A stretch of DNA of 64,000 nucleotides, from positions 992,001 to 1,056,000 of the forward strand of contig CAWJLP010000007.1 in the NCBI GenBank assembly GCA_963843745.1, written 5' to 3'. Below the pieces are notes generated by a model. It had not been told where the DNA came from. It made no database searches and saw only the letters and a program-made list of their open reading frames with translations. The DNA is from Trebonia sp963843745. Lineage in GTDB: Bacteria; Actinomycetota; Actinomycetes; Streptosporangiales; Streptosporangiaceae. Below, one piece after another: positions 43,494 to 51,284 of the stretch; the stretch's first letter is position 1; each line of letters begins with the position of its first letter. The position numbers and the translations under genes are program-made.

Positions 43494-45600
43494 CAGGCAC
43501 GTCGCGCACGCGACCACGGCCAGGCCCGACCCGCTCGCGGTCATGCTCGAGGCGCACAGCGTCGCGCTGGTCGGTGCCTCGCCCCGGCCGGGCAGCCTCG
43601 GCGCCCGGATGATCGCCGAGGCTGCCAAGTCACCGTCCGCGCCGCGCACGTACCTGGTCAATCCCAGGTACGAGAAGATCGGCACCGAGCGCGTCTATCC
43701 CGGCCTCGCGGACCTGCCCGAGCCGCCGGAACTGGCGCTGCTCGCCGTGCCGGATGCCGCGCTCGCGGAGCAGCTGGGCGCCGCGGCAGAAGCCGGCGTA
43801 CGTTCCGCGGTGATCTTCGGCTCTGCCTTTGATCTGCACGGGAACCATCTCAGGGAGAGCATCGCGGCGACCGCGCGCGACGCCGCGATGCACGTATGCG
43901 GCGCGGGCTGCATGGGGTTCGTGAACGTGGCGCGCGGGCTGCGCGCGATCGGCTACGTGGAGCGGGACCCGCTGCCGTCCGGGCCGGTCGCGCTCGTCAC
44001 GCACTCCGGGTCGGTGTTCTCCGCGCTGCTGCGCACCCGGCGCGCGTTCGGCTTCACGATCGCGGTGTCGTCGGGCCAGGAGCTCGTCACGCCCGCCGCC
44101 GCGTACGCCAGGTACGCGCTGAGCTTGCCGGAGACGAGGGTGCTCGCGCTGGTCCTTGAGGCGATCAAGGACGCGCCACTGCTGCGCGACGTGCTCGGTG
44201 CCGCCGCCGAGCGCGACGTGCCCGTCGTCCTGCTGCCGGCCGGCGCCTCGGCACGCGGCCGGAGCATGGTGGCCGCGCACTCCGGCGCGCTCGCGGCCGG
44301 CGACGGCGCCTGGCAGGCCCTGGCCGCCGCGTACGGCGTGCACCGCGTCGGCGACCTCGCCGAGCTCGCGGACACCCTGGAGCTGTTCTGCGCGGGCCGC
44401 CGCCCGCGGCCGGCCGGGCGCGGCCTGGCGACCGTGCACGACTCCGGGTTCGAGCGGGCGCACGTCACGGACGTGGCCGCCGACGTGGGTGTGGAGTTCG
44501 CGGCGATCGGCGCGGCGACCCGGCAGCGCCTGTCCGGCGTGCTCGACCCCGGCCTCGAGCCGGGCAACCCGCTCGACGTCTGGGGCACCGGCCGGGACAC
44601 CAGGGAGCTGTTCACCGAGGCGATGTCCGCGCTTGCCGCCGACCCGGCGGTGGGCGCGGTGGCGCTCGCCGTGGACCTGGTGCCCGAGTACGACGAGGAC
44701 GACTCCTACCCGCAGGCCGCCCTCGCGGTCGCCGCCGCCACGGACAAGCCGGTCGCGGTGCTCGCCTCGGTGCCCGCCGCCATCGACCAGCAGGCTGCGG
44801 CCCGGCTGCGCGCGGCCGGCGTGCCGGTCCTGGAGTCGACCAGGTCCGGCCTGCTCGCGCTGCGGCACCTGCTCGCGCCGCGCGTGGCGGCGCCGCCCGC
44901 GGAAACGCCGCCGCCGGACACAGTGCCGCCCAACACAGGGCGGCGCGACCGCTGGGCGGGCAGGCTCGCGGACGGCGCGTCCGGCGCCGAGCTGCTCGGG
45001 CTGCTGCGCGACTACGGCATCCCCGCCGCGCGCGCGGTCAGCGCGAGCACCCTGGTCGGCGCCCTGGCGGCGGCCGGCGAGGTCGGCTACCCGGTCGCGC
45101 TGAAGACCGACGAGCCCGGCGTCGCGCACAAGACCGACGTCGGCGGCGTCCGCCTCGGCATCCCTGGCCCCAAGGCGCTGGCCGATGCCTATGCCGATCT
45201 CGCCGCCCGGCTCGGCCCGCGCGTCGCCGTCTGCCAGCTGGTGCCGCCGGGTCCGGAGCTGATCGTGGGGATGGCCCGCGACCCGGCGCTCGGTCCGCTG
45301 ATCGTGACCGGTCCCGGCGGGGTTCTCGCTGAGTTCTTTCCCGAACGTACGGTGGCGCTGCCTCCGCTCACCATGGCCGCCGCCGCGTCGGCGGTGTCCC
45401 GGCTCCGCTTCGCGGAGGTGCTCGCCGGGGTCCGTGGCGGCCAGCCCTGCGACACCGCGGCGCTCGCCGCGGCGATCGCGGCGTTCTCGGTGCTGGTCGG
45501 AGAACTCGGCGACTGGCTGGAGGCGTTCGACGTCAACCCGCTGATCTGCGGGCCGACCGGCGTGCTCGCGGTTGACGCGCTGGCGGTTCTCAGAAGATGA
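43486..45600 (+). CDS. ADP-forming acyl-CoA synthetase (NDP-forming acetate-CoA ligase family)
   Basis: 704 residues from GTG 43486. N-terminal CoA-binding domain (EAHSVALVGASPRPGSLGAR, YLVNPRYEKIG), succinyl-CoA-ligase-like middle (LVTHSGSVFSALLRTRRAFG; phosphohistidine region VVLLPAGASARGRSMVAAHS) and ATP-grasp C-terminal third (YPVALKTDEPGVAHKTDVGG). Interconverts an acyl-CoA with the free acid and ATP. It would activate, or conserve energy from, the acid produced by the oxidoreductase and aminotransferase steps. Overlaps the opposite-strand cupin gene by 11 bases. Confidence 0.88.
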   Translation: MADRHVAHATTARPDPLAVMLEAHSVALVGASPRPGSLGARMIAEAAKSPSAPRTYLVNPRYEKIGTERVYPGLADLPEPPELALLAVPDAALAEQLGAAAEAGVRSAVIFGSAFDLHGNHLRESIAATARDAAMHVCGAGCMGFVNVARGLRAIGYVERDPLPSGPVALVTHSGSVFSALLRTRRAFGFTIAVSSGQELVTPAAAYARYALSLPETRVLALVLEAIKDAPLLRDVLGAAAERDVPVVLLPAGASARGRSMVAAHSGALAAGDGAWQALAAAYGVHRVGDLAELADTLELFCAGRRPRPAGRGLATVHDSGFERAHVTDVAADVGVEFAAIGAATRQRLSGVLDPGLEPGNPLDVWGTGRDTRELFTEAMSALAADPAVGAVALAVDLVPEYDEDDSYPQAALAVAAATDKPVAVLASVPAAIDQQAAARLRAAGVPVLESTRSGLLALRHLLAPRVAAPPAETPPPDTVPPNTGRRDRWAGRLADGASGAELLGLLRDYGIPAARAVSASTLVGALAAAGEVGYPVALKTDEPGVAHKTDVGGVRLGIPGPKALADAYADLAARLGPRVAVCQLVPPGPELIVGMARDPALGPLIVTGPGGVLAEFFPERTVALPPLTMAAAASAVSRLRFAEVLAGVRGGQPCDTAALAAAIAAFSVLVGELGDWLEAFDVNPLICGPTGVLAVDALAVLRR

Positions 45601-45958
45601 CGTAGACCTTGCGGACGGTCTCGTGCAGGTCCCACCGTCCGCGCCAGCCGCTCGGGAACACCGCGGCGTCGCCGGGGCCCAGCTTCCGCGGCGAGCCGCC
45701 GTCCGGCGTGACGGTCAGCGAGCCGGACAGGATGTGCACGAACTCGTTCTCCTCCTGCACCCAGTACGACGGCCCGGCGGTGCACTGCCAGACGCCCGCG
45801 TCCTGGCTGCCGTCCGCCGAGGACCACAGGGTGACGCCGGAGGTCTGCATCGCCCCGCCGGTCGCCTCCTCGAGCGGCCCCCAGTCCTCGAGTTCGGCGG
45901 TGGCGGCCGCGGCGAGCAGCGCGGTGTCGACGGCGGGGGTAACAGCGTCAGTGCTCAT
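45590..45958 (-). CDS. Cupin-domain protein (DUF861/EutQ-like)
   Basis: 122 residues, ATG 45958. A single cupin barrel: YWVQEENEFVHILSGSLTVT (Glu and His metal ligands) and KLGPGDAAVFPSGWRGRWDL. It resembles small DUF861 cupins that accompany amine and ureide catabolism. It lies 22 bp after the DAO-type oxidase gene, in the same direction, so it is in one operon with it. Function unassigned. Confidence 0.82.
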   Translation of the reverse strand: MSTDAVTPAVDTALLAAAATAELEDWGPLEEATGGAMQTSGVTLWSSADGSQDAGVWQCTAGPSYWVQEENEFVHILSGSLTVTPDGGSPRKLGPGDAAVFPSGWRGRWDLHETVRKVYVIF

Positions 45959-45980
45959 CAGGATGTCTTCTCCGGGAAGG

Positions 45981-47171
45981 TCAGGTTGTTTTCTCTGGGA
46001 AGGGCAGCGCGATGGGGTCGGCCGGGAGGCGGCTTCGCCCGGACTCGTCGAACCGGTCGAGCCCGAGCATGGATACGTCGACGATCTCGGACGTCCCGGT
46101 CAGCGCCACGTCCGCGGTCGCCCGCGCGACCGCGGGTCCCCACATCATGCCCGCGCCGCCGGCCGAGGCCACGAACACCCGGTCGCGGTCCAGCGCGGGG
46201 CCGATGATCGGCAGGTGGTCGGAGGTGAAGTCGATGGTCGCCGCCCACAACCGGCGCAGCCGCAGGTCGGCGGTGAGCGGCACGAGCTTGGCCAGCCGCT
46301 GGCGCATCAGCGCCAGGTAGGGCTCGTCCACGCTGCGTTCCTCGCCAGGCGGCTCGTCCGGGTTGCTCATGCCGAACAGCAGCCCGTCCTCCTCCGGCCG
46401 CCAGTACAGCCCCGACGGCAGGTCGAACACCATCGGCGTGTCCGCGAACGCCGGGTGCACCTCGGTCACGGCGACCTGGTGCCGGGCGCCGCCGGCCGGG
46501 ATGCGGATGCCCGCGAGCGCGCCGACCGCCGCCAGCTTCGGCCCGCCGGTGAGGATCACCAGCCCAGCCGAGATCATGCCTCGTGAGGTGGCCACGAGCG
46601 TGCCGTGAAGGACCGTGCTGTCGAGCCCGGTGAACGCGGTCCGCTCCGCCACATGCACGCCGCTGCCGAGCAGCGCGGCGGTGTAGGCAGAGACGTTGCG
46701 CGGCGGCGTGATGTAGCCGTCCTCCGCGCAGTACGACGCGCCGAGAGTCTGCCCGGGCGCCATCGTCGGGTTGAGCTCGGTGACCTCGTCCGGGCCGGCC
46801 CACCGCACCGGGATGCCCTCGGCCTGCTGCATGGCGATCCGCGCGTGCGCGGCCGCCACCTCGGGCTCGCTGAAGCACGGCAGCAGGTAGCCCTGCCGGG
46901 TGAAGCCCGAGTCGGTGCCGATCTCGGCATGCTGTGCGAGGTAGAAATCACGGCTCCAGCGGCCTAGCTTGACGGCCTCTGGCGTTCCGCCCTGCATCCG
47001 GACCACCCCGGCGGCGCGGCTGCTCGCGCCCTGGCCGAGCTGGCCTTTCTCGATGAGGACGACGTTGTCCAGCCCGGATTTCCGCAGGAAGTACGCGCAC
47101 CAGGCGCCGATGGTGCCGCCGCCGACGATGACGGCGTCCGCGGTAGCTGGCAGTTCTGAGATCGTTGGCAC
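45981..47171 (-). CDS. FAD-dependent oxidoreductase, DAO family (sarcosine/glycine oxidase-like)
   Basis: 396 residues. I chose GTG 47171 (VPTISELPATADAVIVGGG) because a frame extension reaches across operator copy 4. Dinucleotide site ADAVIVGGGTIGAWCAYFLR; GQLGQGASSRAAGVVRMQGG; a C-terminal FTSDHLPIIGPALDRDRVFV and GGAGMMWGPAVARATADVAL. These enzymes oxidise secondary or N-methyl amines such as sarcosine, dimethylglycine or proline derivatives. A TATGAC -10 just after the operator leaves only a few bases of leader. Probably follows the Rieske oxygenase step in amine demethylation (inference). Confidence 0.88.
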   Translation of the reverse strand: MPTISELPATADAVIVGGGTIGAWCAYFLRKSGLDNVVLIEKGQLGQGASSRAAGVVRMQGGTPEAVKLGRWSRDFYLAQHAEIGTDSGFTRQGYLLPCFSEPEVAAAHARIAMQQAEGIPVRWAGPDEVTELNPTMAPGQTLGASYCAEDGYITPPRNVSAYTAALLGSGVHVAERTAFTGLDSTVLHGTLVATSRGMISAGLVILTGGPKLAAVGALAGIRIPAGGARHQVAVTEVHPAFADTPMVFDLPSGLYWRPEEDGLLFGMSNPDEPPGEERSVDEPYLALMRQRLAKLVPLTADLRLRRLWAATIDFTSDHLPIIGPALDRDRVFVASAGGAGMMWGPAVARATADVALTGTSEIVDVSMLGLDRFDESGRSRLPADPIALPFPEKTT

Positions 47172-47189
47172 GCATTCGATGCTGTCATA

Positions 47190-47205
47190 GACTGAATGTT
47201 CAGTC
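47190..47205. promoter_or_regulatory. Regulon operator, copy 4
   Basis: GACTGAATGTTCAGTC between the divergent DAO-type oxidase (start 47171) and acyl-CoA dehydrogenase (start 47229). Confidence 0.8.
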
Positions 47206-47228
47206 AACAATTGTCGGAGGTGGGCGGC

Positions 47229-48380
47229 GTGTACGGCTTGTCAGACGATGACCTGGACATTCAGGCGCGGGCACGGGTCTTCGCGGACGAACTCATCCCG
47301 TTCGAGGTCGAGGCGGAACTCGGCGACGGCCTGCCGGACGACGTCACCGAGGCGCACAAGAAGCGGGCCATCGAGCTCGGCCTGCACTCCACCAACATGC
47401 CGAAGGAACTGGGCGGCGGCGGCTGCACCACGCTCCAGCAGGTCCTCGTGCAGGAGCAGATGGGCCGGGTGACGAACGCGCTCGGCTGGGTCGCGGCGAC
47501 CCCGCCGTCCTGGCTTCCCCCGGTGGCCACGCCGGACCAGGTCGAGCGCTACCTGAAGCCGGCGATCCGCGGCGAGCGCGAGGAGTGCTACGCGATCACC
47601 GAGGAGGGCGCCGGATCGGACGTGGACGCGATCGAGGCGACCGCGCGCCGGGACGGCGACGAGTGGGTGCTCAACGGCGTCAAGTGGCACGTGACCTCCT
47701 ACAACACCGCCGACTACTGCTTCTTCCAGGCCAAGACGGCCGACGGCGAGCACCTGATGTTCCTGGTGGACCTGCCGGTCCCGGGCGTGAGCGTGCTGCG
47801 CACCCCTGCCTACTCGCACACGATCAGCCACCAGCACCCGATCATCGGCTTCGCCGACGTCCGCGTCCCCGCCGCCAGCCTGGTCGGCGGCGAGGGCGAC
47901 GGCATGTCCTACGCGCGTGAGTGGTTCCGTTTCGAGCGGATGATGGTCGCGGCCCGCTGCGTGGGCGCGGCCGAGCGCCTCGTCGCCGAGATGACCGGGT
48001 TCGCGACGATCCGGGAGGCCGGCGGGCGCCCGATCGCCGAGCACGGCCTGGTCGCGGGAATGCTCGCCGACAGCATGACCGAGCTGTTCGCCGCCCGCTC
48101 GATGCTGTACGAGACCGCGCGCGGCGTCGACCGCGGCGCGGACGTGAAGGTCGCGCACGGGCAGTGCTCGATGGCGAAGCTGTACTGCTCGGAGATGGCC
48201 AGCCGGGTGGCCGACCGCGCCGTCCAGGTCTTCGGCGGCCGCGGCTACATGCGGGAGAACGTCGCCGAGCGGTTCTTCCGCGAGCTGCGCGTGGAACGGA
48301 TCTGGGAAGGGACCAGCGAGATCCAGCGCATGATCATCGCCGGCCAGATGACCCGCCGCGGCCCGGCCGCGCTGGCTTAG
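47229..48380 (+). CDS. Acyl-CoA dehydrogenase
   Basis: 383 residues from GTG 47229 with GTCGGAGG eight bases upstream. AITEEGAGSDVDAIEATARR (signature 1), LNGVKWHVTSYNTADYCFFQ, and the C-terminal VFGGRGYMRENVAERFFREL followed by VERIWEGTSEIQRMIIAGQM with the catalytic-site arginine region. Flavoprotein oxidation of an acyl-CoA to enoyl-CoA. Its presence, with the ADP-forming ligase, implies that the carbon skeleton of the imported compound becomes a CoA thioester. Confidence 0.9.
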   Translation: MYGLSDDDLDIQARARVFADELIPFEVEAELGDGLPDDVTEAHKKRAIELGLHSTNMPKELGGGGCTTLQQVLVQEQMGRVTNALGWVAATPPSWLPPVATPDQVERYLKPAIRGEREECYAITEEGAGSDVDAIEATARRDGDEWVLNGVKWHVTSYNTADYCFFQAKTADGEHLMFLVDLPVPGVSVLRTPAYSHTISHQHPIIGFADVRVPAASLVGGEGDGMSYAREWFRFERMMVAARCVGAAERLVAEMTGFATIREAGGRPIAEHGLVAGMLADSMTELFAARSMLYETARGVDRGADVKVAHGQCSMAKLYCSEMASRVADRAVQVFGGRGYMRENVAERFFRELRVERIWEGTSEIQRMIIAGQMTRRGPAALA

Positions 48381-48396
48381 TCTCCCCGGGGGGCGA

Positions 48397-48436
48397 CCCC
48401 CTGTCGACCCCCGGCACAGGGGGAAGACCCCCCTGT
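48397..48436. terminator. C/G-tract hairpins between convergent genes
   Basis: CCCCCTGT (48397), ACAGGGGG (48416) and CCCCCCTGT (48428): the middle arm can pair with either neighbour, giving two mutually exclusive hairpins. No U-tract. Lies between the convergent dehydrogenase and Rieske genes and probably ends transcription. Confidence 0.45.
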
Positions 48437-48548
48437 CACCCCCCTTCCCGGGGGAACCGGCCACAACCGCCGGCCCCCGGGCCTCCCGCTTGCCGGGCTG
48501 AGGCAGGCCGTCCCGCCTACCGCGGGCTGAGGCAGACCGCCGCCGAGG

Positions 48549-49757
48549 TTAGCCCGCGGTCGGCTCGAGCACCTCGGTGACGCGCTGGCCGAGGTAGCCC
48601 CGCGCGACGGCGGTGACGAAGGCGTACACCGCGTCCTCGTCCGGTGCCAGCGGACCGGGGGAGGCGAGCGGCGAGGCCAGCCCGCGCTGCACCGATTCGC
48701 AGGCGCCCCAGTCCTGCCGGTTGGTCAGGTCCCAGAAGTCGACGGCGTAGGCCGGGTCGAAGCCGGGCCGCTCGAGCGCCTCGGGCGCGAACGCCCAGGT
48801 GCACTCGATCAGCGTGCGGTCCGCTGCGAGCGGCACGAGCCGGTGCGTCATGACGTAGTCCGGGTGCAGGCTGAGCAGCACGTTCGGGAAGATCGCCACG
48901 TACGCCACCGTCCGCAGCTCCTCGCCGGACAGGCCGCGCAGCGGCACGCCGTCGCTGTGCCCGTCGAGCGACATCGTCGCGGCGCCGTCGCGCAGCGACA
49001 TCCAGCCGCCGATCCACGACCCGCTCGACGCGTAGTTCTCGCCGCTGCGCGGCGGGCTCACCCGGCACAGCTCCGGGTGAATCGCCGGACAGTGATAGCA
49101 CTCGTGGTAGTTCTCGGTGAGGATCTTCCAGTTCGCGGCGGCGTCGTAGCTGTGCTCCGCGACCGTGACCAGCCGCTCCGGCTCGTACGGCGCGACGATC
49201 TCCCCGAGCGCGGCCAGCGGCAGCGGCCCGGCCGCGCCGCCGGAACCGTCGATGAAGACCAGCCCGTGCCACTCGACGGCCGGCATGTGCCGCAGCGGCC
49301 AGTCGCCGGGGGTGAAGCCGGGGGCGTCGCGGAATCCTGGCGCGCCGCGCAGCTCGCCAGACAGCTCGTACGCCCAGTTGTGGTAGGGGCAGACGATGGC
49401 CTTCCCGGCGGCCGCCGAGCCGCAGGGCAGCAGCTCGTGGCCGCGATGCCGGCAGGTGTTGGCGAACGCGCGGACCACGCCGTCCTGGCCGCGGGTGAGC
49501 AGCACCCCGCCGCTGCCGATGCTAACCGCGAGCTGCGCGCCGGGCGCGGGGAGCTGGGCGCCGCGCGCCGCGCACATCCAGCCGCCGCCCAGGAAGTTGC
49601 GCCGCTCCCACTCGAACACAGCGGGATCGGTGTACGCGGCGCGGGGCAGCATCCGGCTTTCCCCGAACGGCCGCAGTGCCTCCGCCAGTTCCCGGGGATT
49701 GACCGGAGCGGGCGGGTAGGCGGGCGAGTGACCGGGAGCATTGGCTTGACTGACCAT
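48549..49757 (-). CDS. Rieske 2Fe-2S aromatic-ring-hydroxylating / quaternary-amine oxygenase alpha subunit
   Basis: 402 residues, ATG 49757. Rieske cluster CRHRGHELL followed by CPYHNWAYELSG (C-x-H ... C-x2-H). Mononuclear iron site: NWKILTENYHECYHCPAIHP (two His, bridging residue) with a late Asp in VDFWDLTNRQDWGACE. The length and spacing resemble choline-, carnitine-, glycine-betaine- and stachydrine-type monooxygenases as much as aromatic dioxygenases. With an N-methyl-amine-type oxidase and a polyamine-type importer in the regulon, N-demethylation or C-N cleavage of an amine fits best. No ferredoxin reductase is adjacent. The start codon lies inside operator copy 5. Confidence 0.9.
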   Translation of the reverse strand: MVSQANAPGHSPAYPPAPVNPRELAEALRPFGESRMLPRAAYTDPAVFEWERRNFLGGGWMCAARGAQLPAPGAQLAVSIGSGGVLLTRGQDGVVRAFANTCRHRGHELLPCGSAAAGKAIVCPYHNWAYELSGELRGAPGFRDAPGFTPGDWPLRHMPAVEWHGLVFIDGSGGAAGPLPLAALGEIVAPYEPERLVTVAEHSYDAAANWKILTENYHECYHCPAIHPELCRVSPPRSGENYASSGSWIGGWMSLRDGAATMSLDGHSDGVPLRGLSGEELRTVAYVAIFPNVLLSLHPDYVMTHRLVPLAADRTLIECTWAFAPEALERPGFDPAYAVDFWDLTNRQDWGACESVQRGLASPLASPGPLAPDEDAVYAFVTAVARGYLGQRVTEVLEPTAG

Positions 49758-49763
49758 ACAGTC
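49748..49763. promoter_or_regulatory. Regulon operator, copy 5 (overlaps Rieske start codon)
   Basis: Minus strand GACTGTATGGTCAGTC matches copy 1 at 14 of 16 bases with 5-bp core arms; outer bases extend it to 8-bp arms CTTGACTG/CAGTCAAG. The ATG at 49757 is inside it, so bound repressor would cover the translation start. Confidence 0.65.
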
Positions 49764-49767
49764 AAGA

Positions 49768-50496
49768 CTAGGTTCCGGCTGAATCACTGTCCAGCCCAGG
49801 AGCGGCTGCCGGTGCTTGCCCTGACGATGCGGCAAACGCGAGCATGTCAAGAAACCGCAGGTCACTGAGTCTTTCAGTGGCCCGCTCCGCCAATGGCGCG
49901 CCGGTCGCAGGGAGCACCTGGCGAAGTGCCCGCAGGGCGGCTTCGTTGTCGACGATGTCCCGTCGCACCGCTTCCCAGTACAGGGTCCTGAACGGGGCAA
50001 GGGATGGCCGCTGCTGCCCCACGTCGATGGCGGCCGCCCGTGCGGCTGTCCGGTAGAACATGGTGAGGTAGCTGTCGAGTATCGGGAACAGCCCCGGCCT
50101 CATCAGGTAGAGCGTTTTGCTGATCTTCGCCGTGCTCACGTTCGCGGGCCGGGCGTCCCAGAAGTGCTCCCACAAGGCCGCTGCCCGGTCGTACAGGCCG
50201 TCGGTGGCTCGCGGATCGGCGTCCTTCAACTGGGCATCGAGGGGGACGGCTGCCCACGGCGCGGTGGTTGCGCGGTCGATGAGCCAGGCGGCTTCCTTCG
50301 CGCTGATCCGCGAGCCCATCCACGGGGATCTGGTGGCTCGTATCAGCTCAGGGTCGATCTGGTCGAAGGTGCCGGCCCGGAAGTCGTAGTGAGTCACGGT
50401 CCCGCCGTACTGTCGCAGGTAGTCCGCGATCGCGTAAGCCGGGTCGCGGACAACATGCCCGCCGACGGTGATCGCAGGGGAGCGGACAGCAGCCAT
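49768..50496 (-). CDS. DUF6308 family protein
   Basis: 242 residues, ATG 50496. Contains AYAIADYLRQYGGTVTHYDF, STAKISKTLYLMRPGLFPIL followed by DSYLTMFYR, which characterise a family of unknown function common in actinobacteria. No membrane segment or signal; the C-terminus is low-complexity Ala/Gly/Ser. Ten bases separate its stop from the Rieske start, but operator copy 5 lies between, so it is probably transcribed through or independently. No functional link to the regulon is evident. Confidence 0.65.
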   Translation of the reverse strand: MAAVRSPAITVGGHVVRDPAYAIADYLRQYGGTVTHYDFRAGTFDQIDPELIRATRSPWMGSRISAKEAAWLIDRATTAPWAAVPLDAQLKDADPRATDGLYDRAAALWEHFWDARPANVSTAKISKTLYLMRPGLFPILDSYLTMFYRTAARAAAIDVGQQRPSLAPFRTLYWEAVRRDIVDNEAALRALRQVLPATGAPLAERATERLSDLRFLDMLAFAASSGQAPAAAPGLDSDSAGT

Positions 50497-50534
50497 CGTT
50501 CCTCGCAGTTCGTTACGCGGGTCCTACACGGCAG

Positions 50535-51179
50535 TCAAAGAACTTGCGTACTGCCTCTTCGGGAGTCATCTGCGAGCTCATTGCTCCTCTCTATGGCCGG
50601 AGCGAGCAGCGCCCGGATCGCCGGCACCAAGTAATCGACGAGTTCCTCCGGCGTGAGCTGCGCCAGTACGCCGGTGCGGGCGACGTGGCGGGCGAACGTG
50701 ACGCCGATGAACAGCGAGCCAACCAGGCCGGCGTAGACCTCCGAGCCTGGGCCGAGCACGTCACGGAAGGTCGCGGTGATCTCGCGCTCGACCGCCGCGT
50801 ACAGCGGCACCGCCACCTCCTCATCCGACGCCGCGCTGCGGATCAGGGCAACAACGGCGTGCTCGCCGCGGCCCGCGGACTCGGTTCCCGCCACGAACGC
50901 CGTCGCGACGCGCTCCGGGAGCGTGTCCACGTCCCCTGGCACGACTTCGGCTGCGGCACGGGGCCCCGGCAGCGCCTCGATGAGGAGCTGCTCCTTGGAC
51001 CCGAAGTGCCGCATGACGAGGCCGTGCGTGACGCCGGCCCGGCGCGCGATCTCCCGGATGGTCGCGCGCGCGTAGCCGCGCTCAGCGAACACCTCGCGCG
51101 CCGCCTCGAGGATGGCCGCCCGCGACGCCTCCGGGTCGCGCCGGCGCCGGGGCGGCGGGCAGCGTGGCCGGCTCTCCAT
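50535..51179 (-). CDS. TetR-family transcriptional regulator
   Basis: 214 residues, ATG 51179. HTH: SRAAILEAAREVFAERGYAR followed by ATIREIARRAGVTHGLVMRH. C-terminal domain contains LVGSLFIGVTFARHVARTGV, found in the TetR_C_17-like group. Divergent to a polytopic membrane protein; the promoter region between contains repeated TGGTCATTA / TTAGTRACC elements, presumably its operators. Likely represses itself and that membrane protein. Confidence 0.85.
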   Translation of the reverse strand: MESRPRCPPPRRRRDPEASRAAILEAAREVFAERGYARATIREIARRAGVTHGLVMRHFGSKEQLLIEALPGPRAAAEVVPGDVDTLPERVATAFVAGTESAGRGEHAVVALIRSAASDEEVAVPLYAAVEREITATFRDVLGPGSEVYAGLVGSLFIGVTFARHVARTGVLAQLTPEELVDYLVPAIRALLAPAIERSNELADDSRRGSTQVL

Positions 51180-51196
51180 GCGGCTGAGTATACAAG

Positions 51197-51255
51197 TGGT
51201 CATTAACGTCTTGACGGTGGTACCGTCTTTAGTAACCGCTTGGTCATTAGTGACC
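51197..51255. promoter_or_regulatory. Operator region between TetR gene and membrane-protein gene
   Basis: TGGTCATTA at 51197 and again at 51241; TTAGTAACC at 51229 and TTAGTGACC at 51247; plus GACGGT/ACCGTC arms at 51213-51227. The segment GGTCATTAGTGACC (51242-51255) has inverted GGTCA/TGACC arms. Together a plausible double operator. Confidence 0.5.
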
Positions 51256-51284
51256 CGGGCGGTGCCTGCCCAGGGAGGATCGCC

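Noticed and set aside
48549..49757. Assigning the Rieske protein as an aromatic ring dioxygenase
   Set aside because: No beta subunit, ferredoxin or reductase beside it and no ring-cleavage genes; the amine context fits a Rieske amine monooxygenase better.
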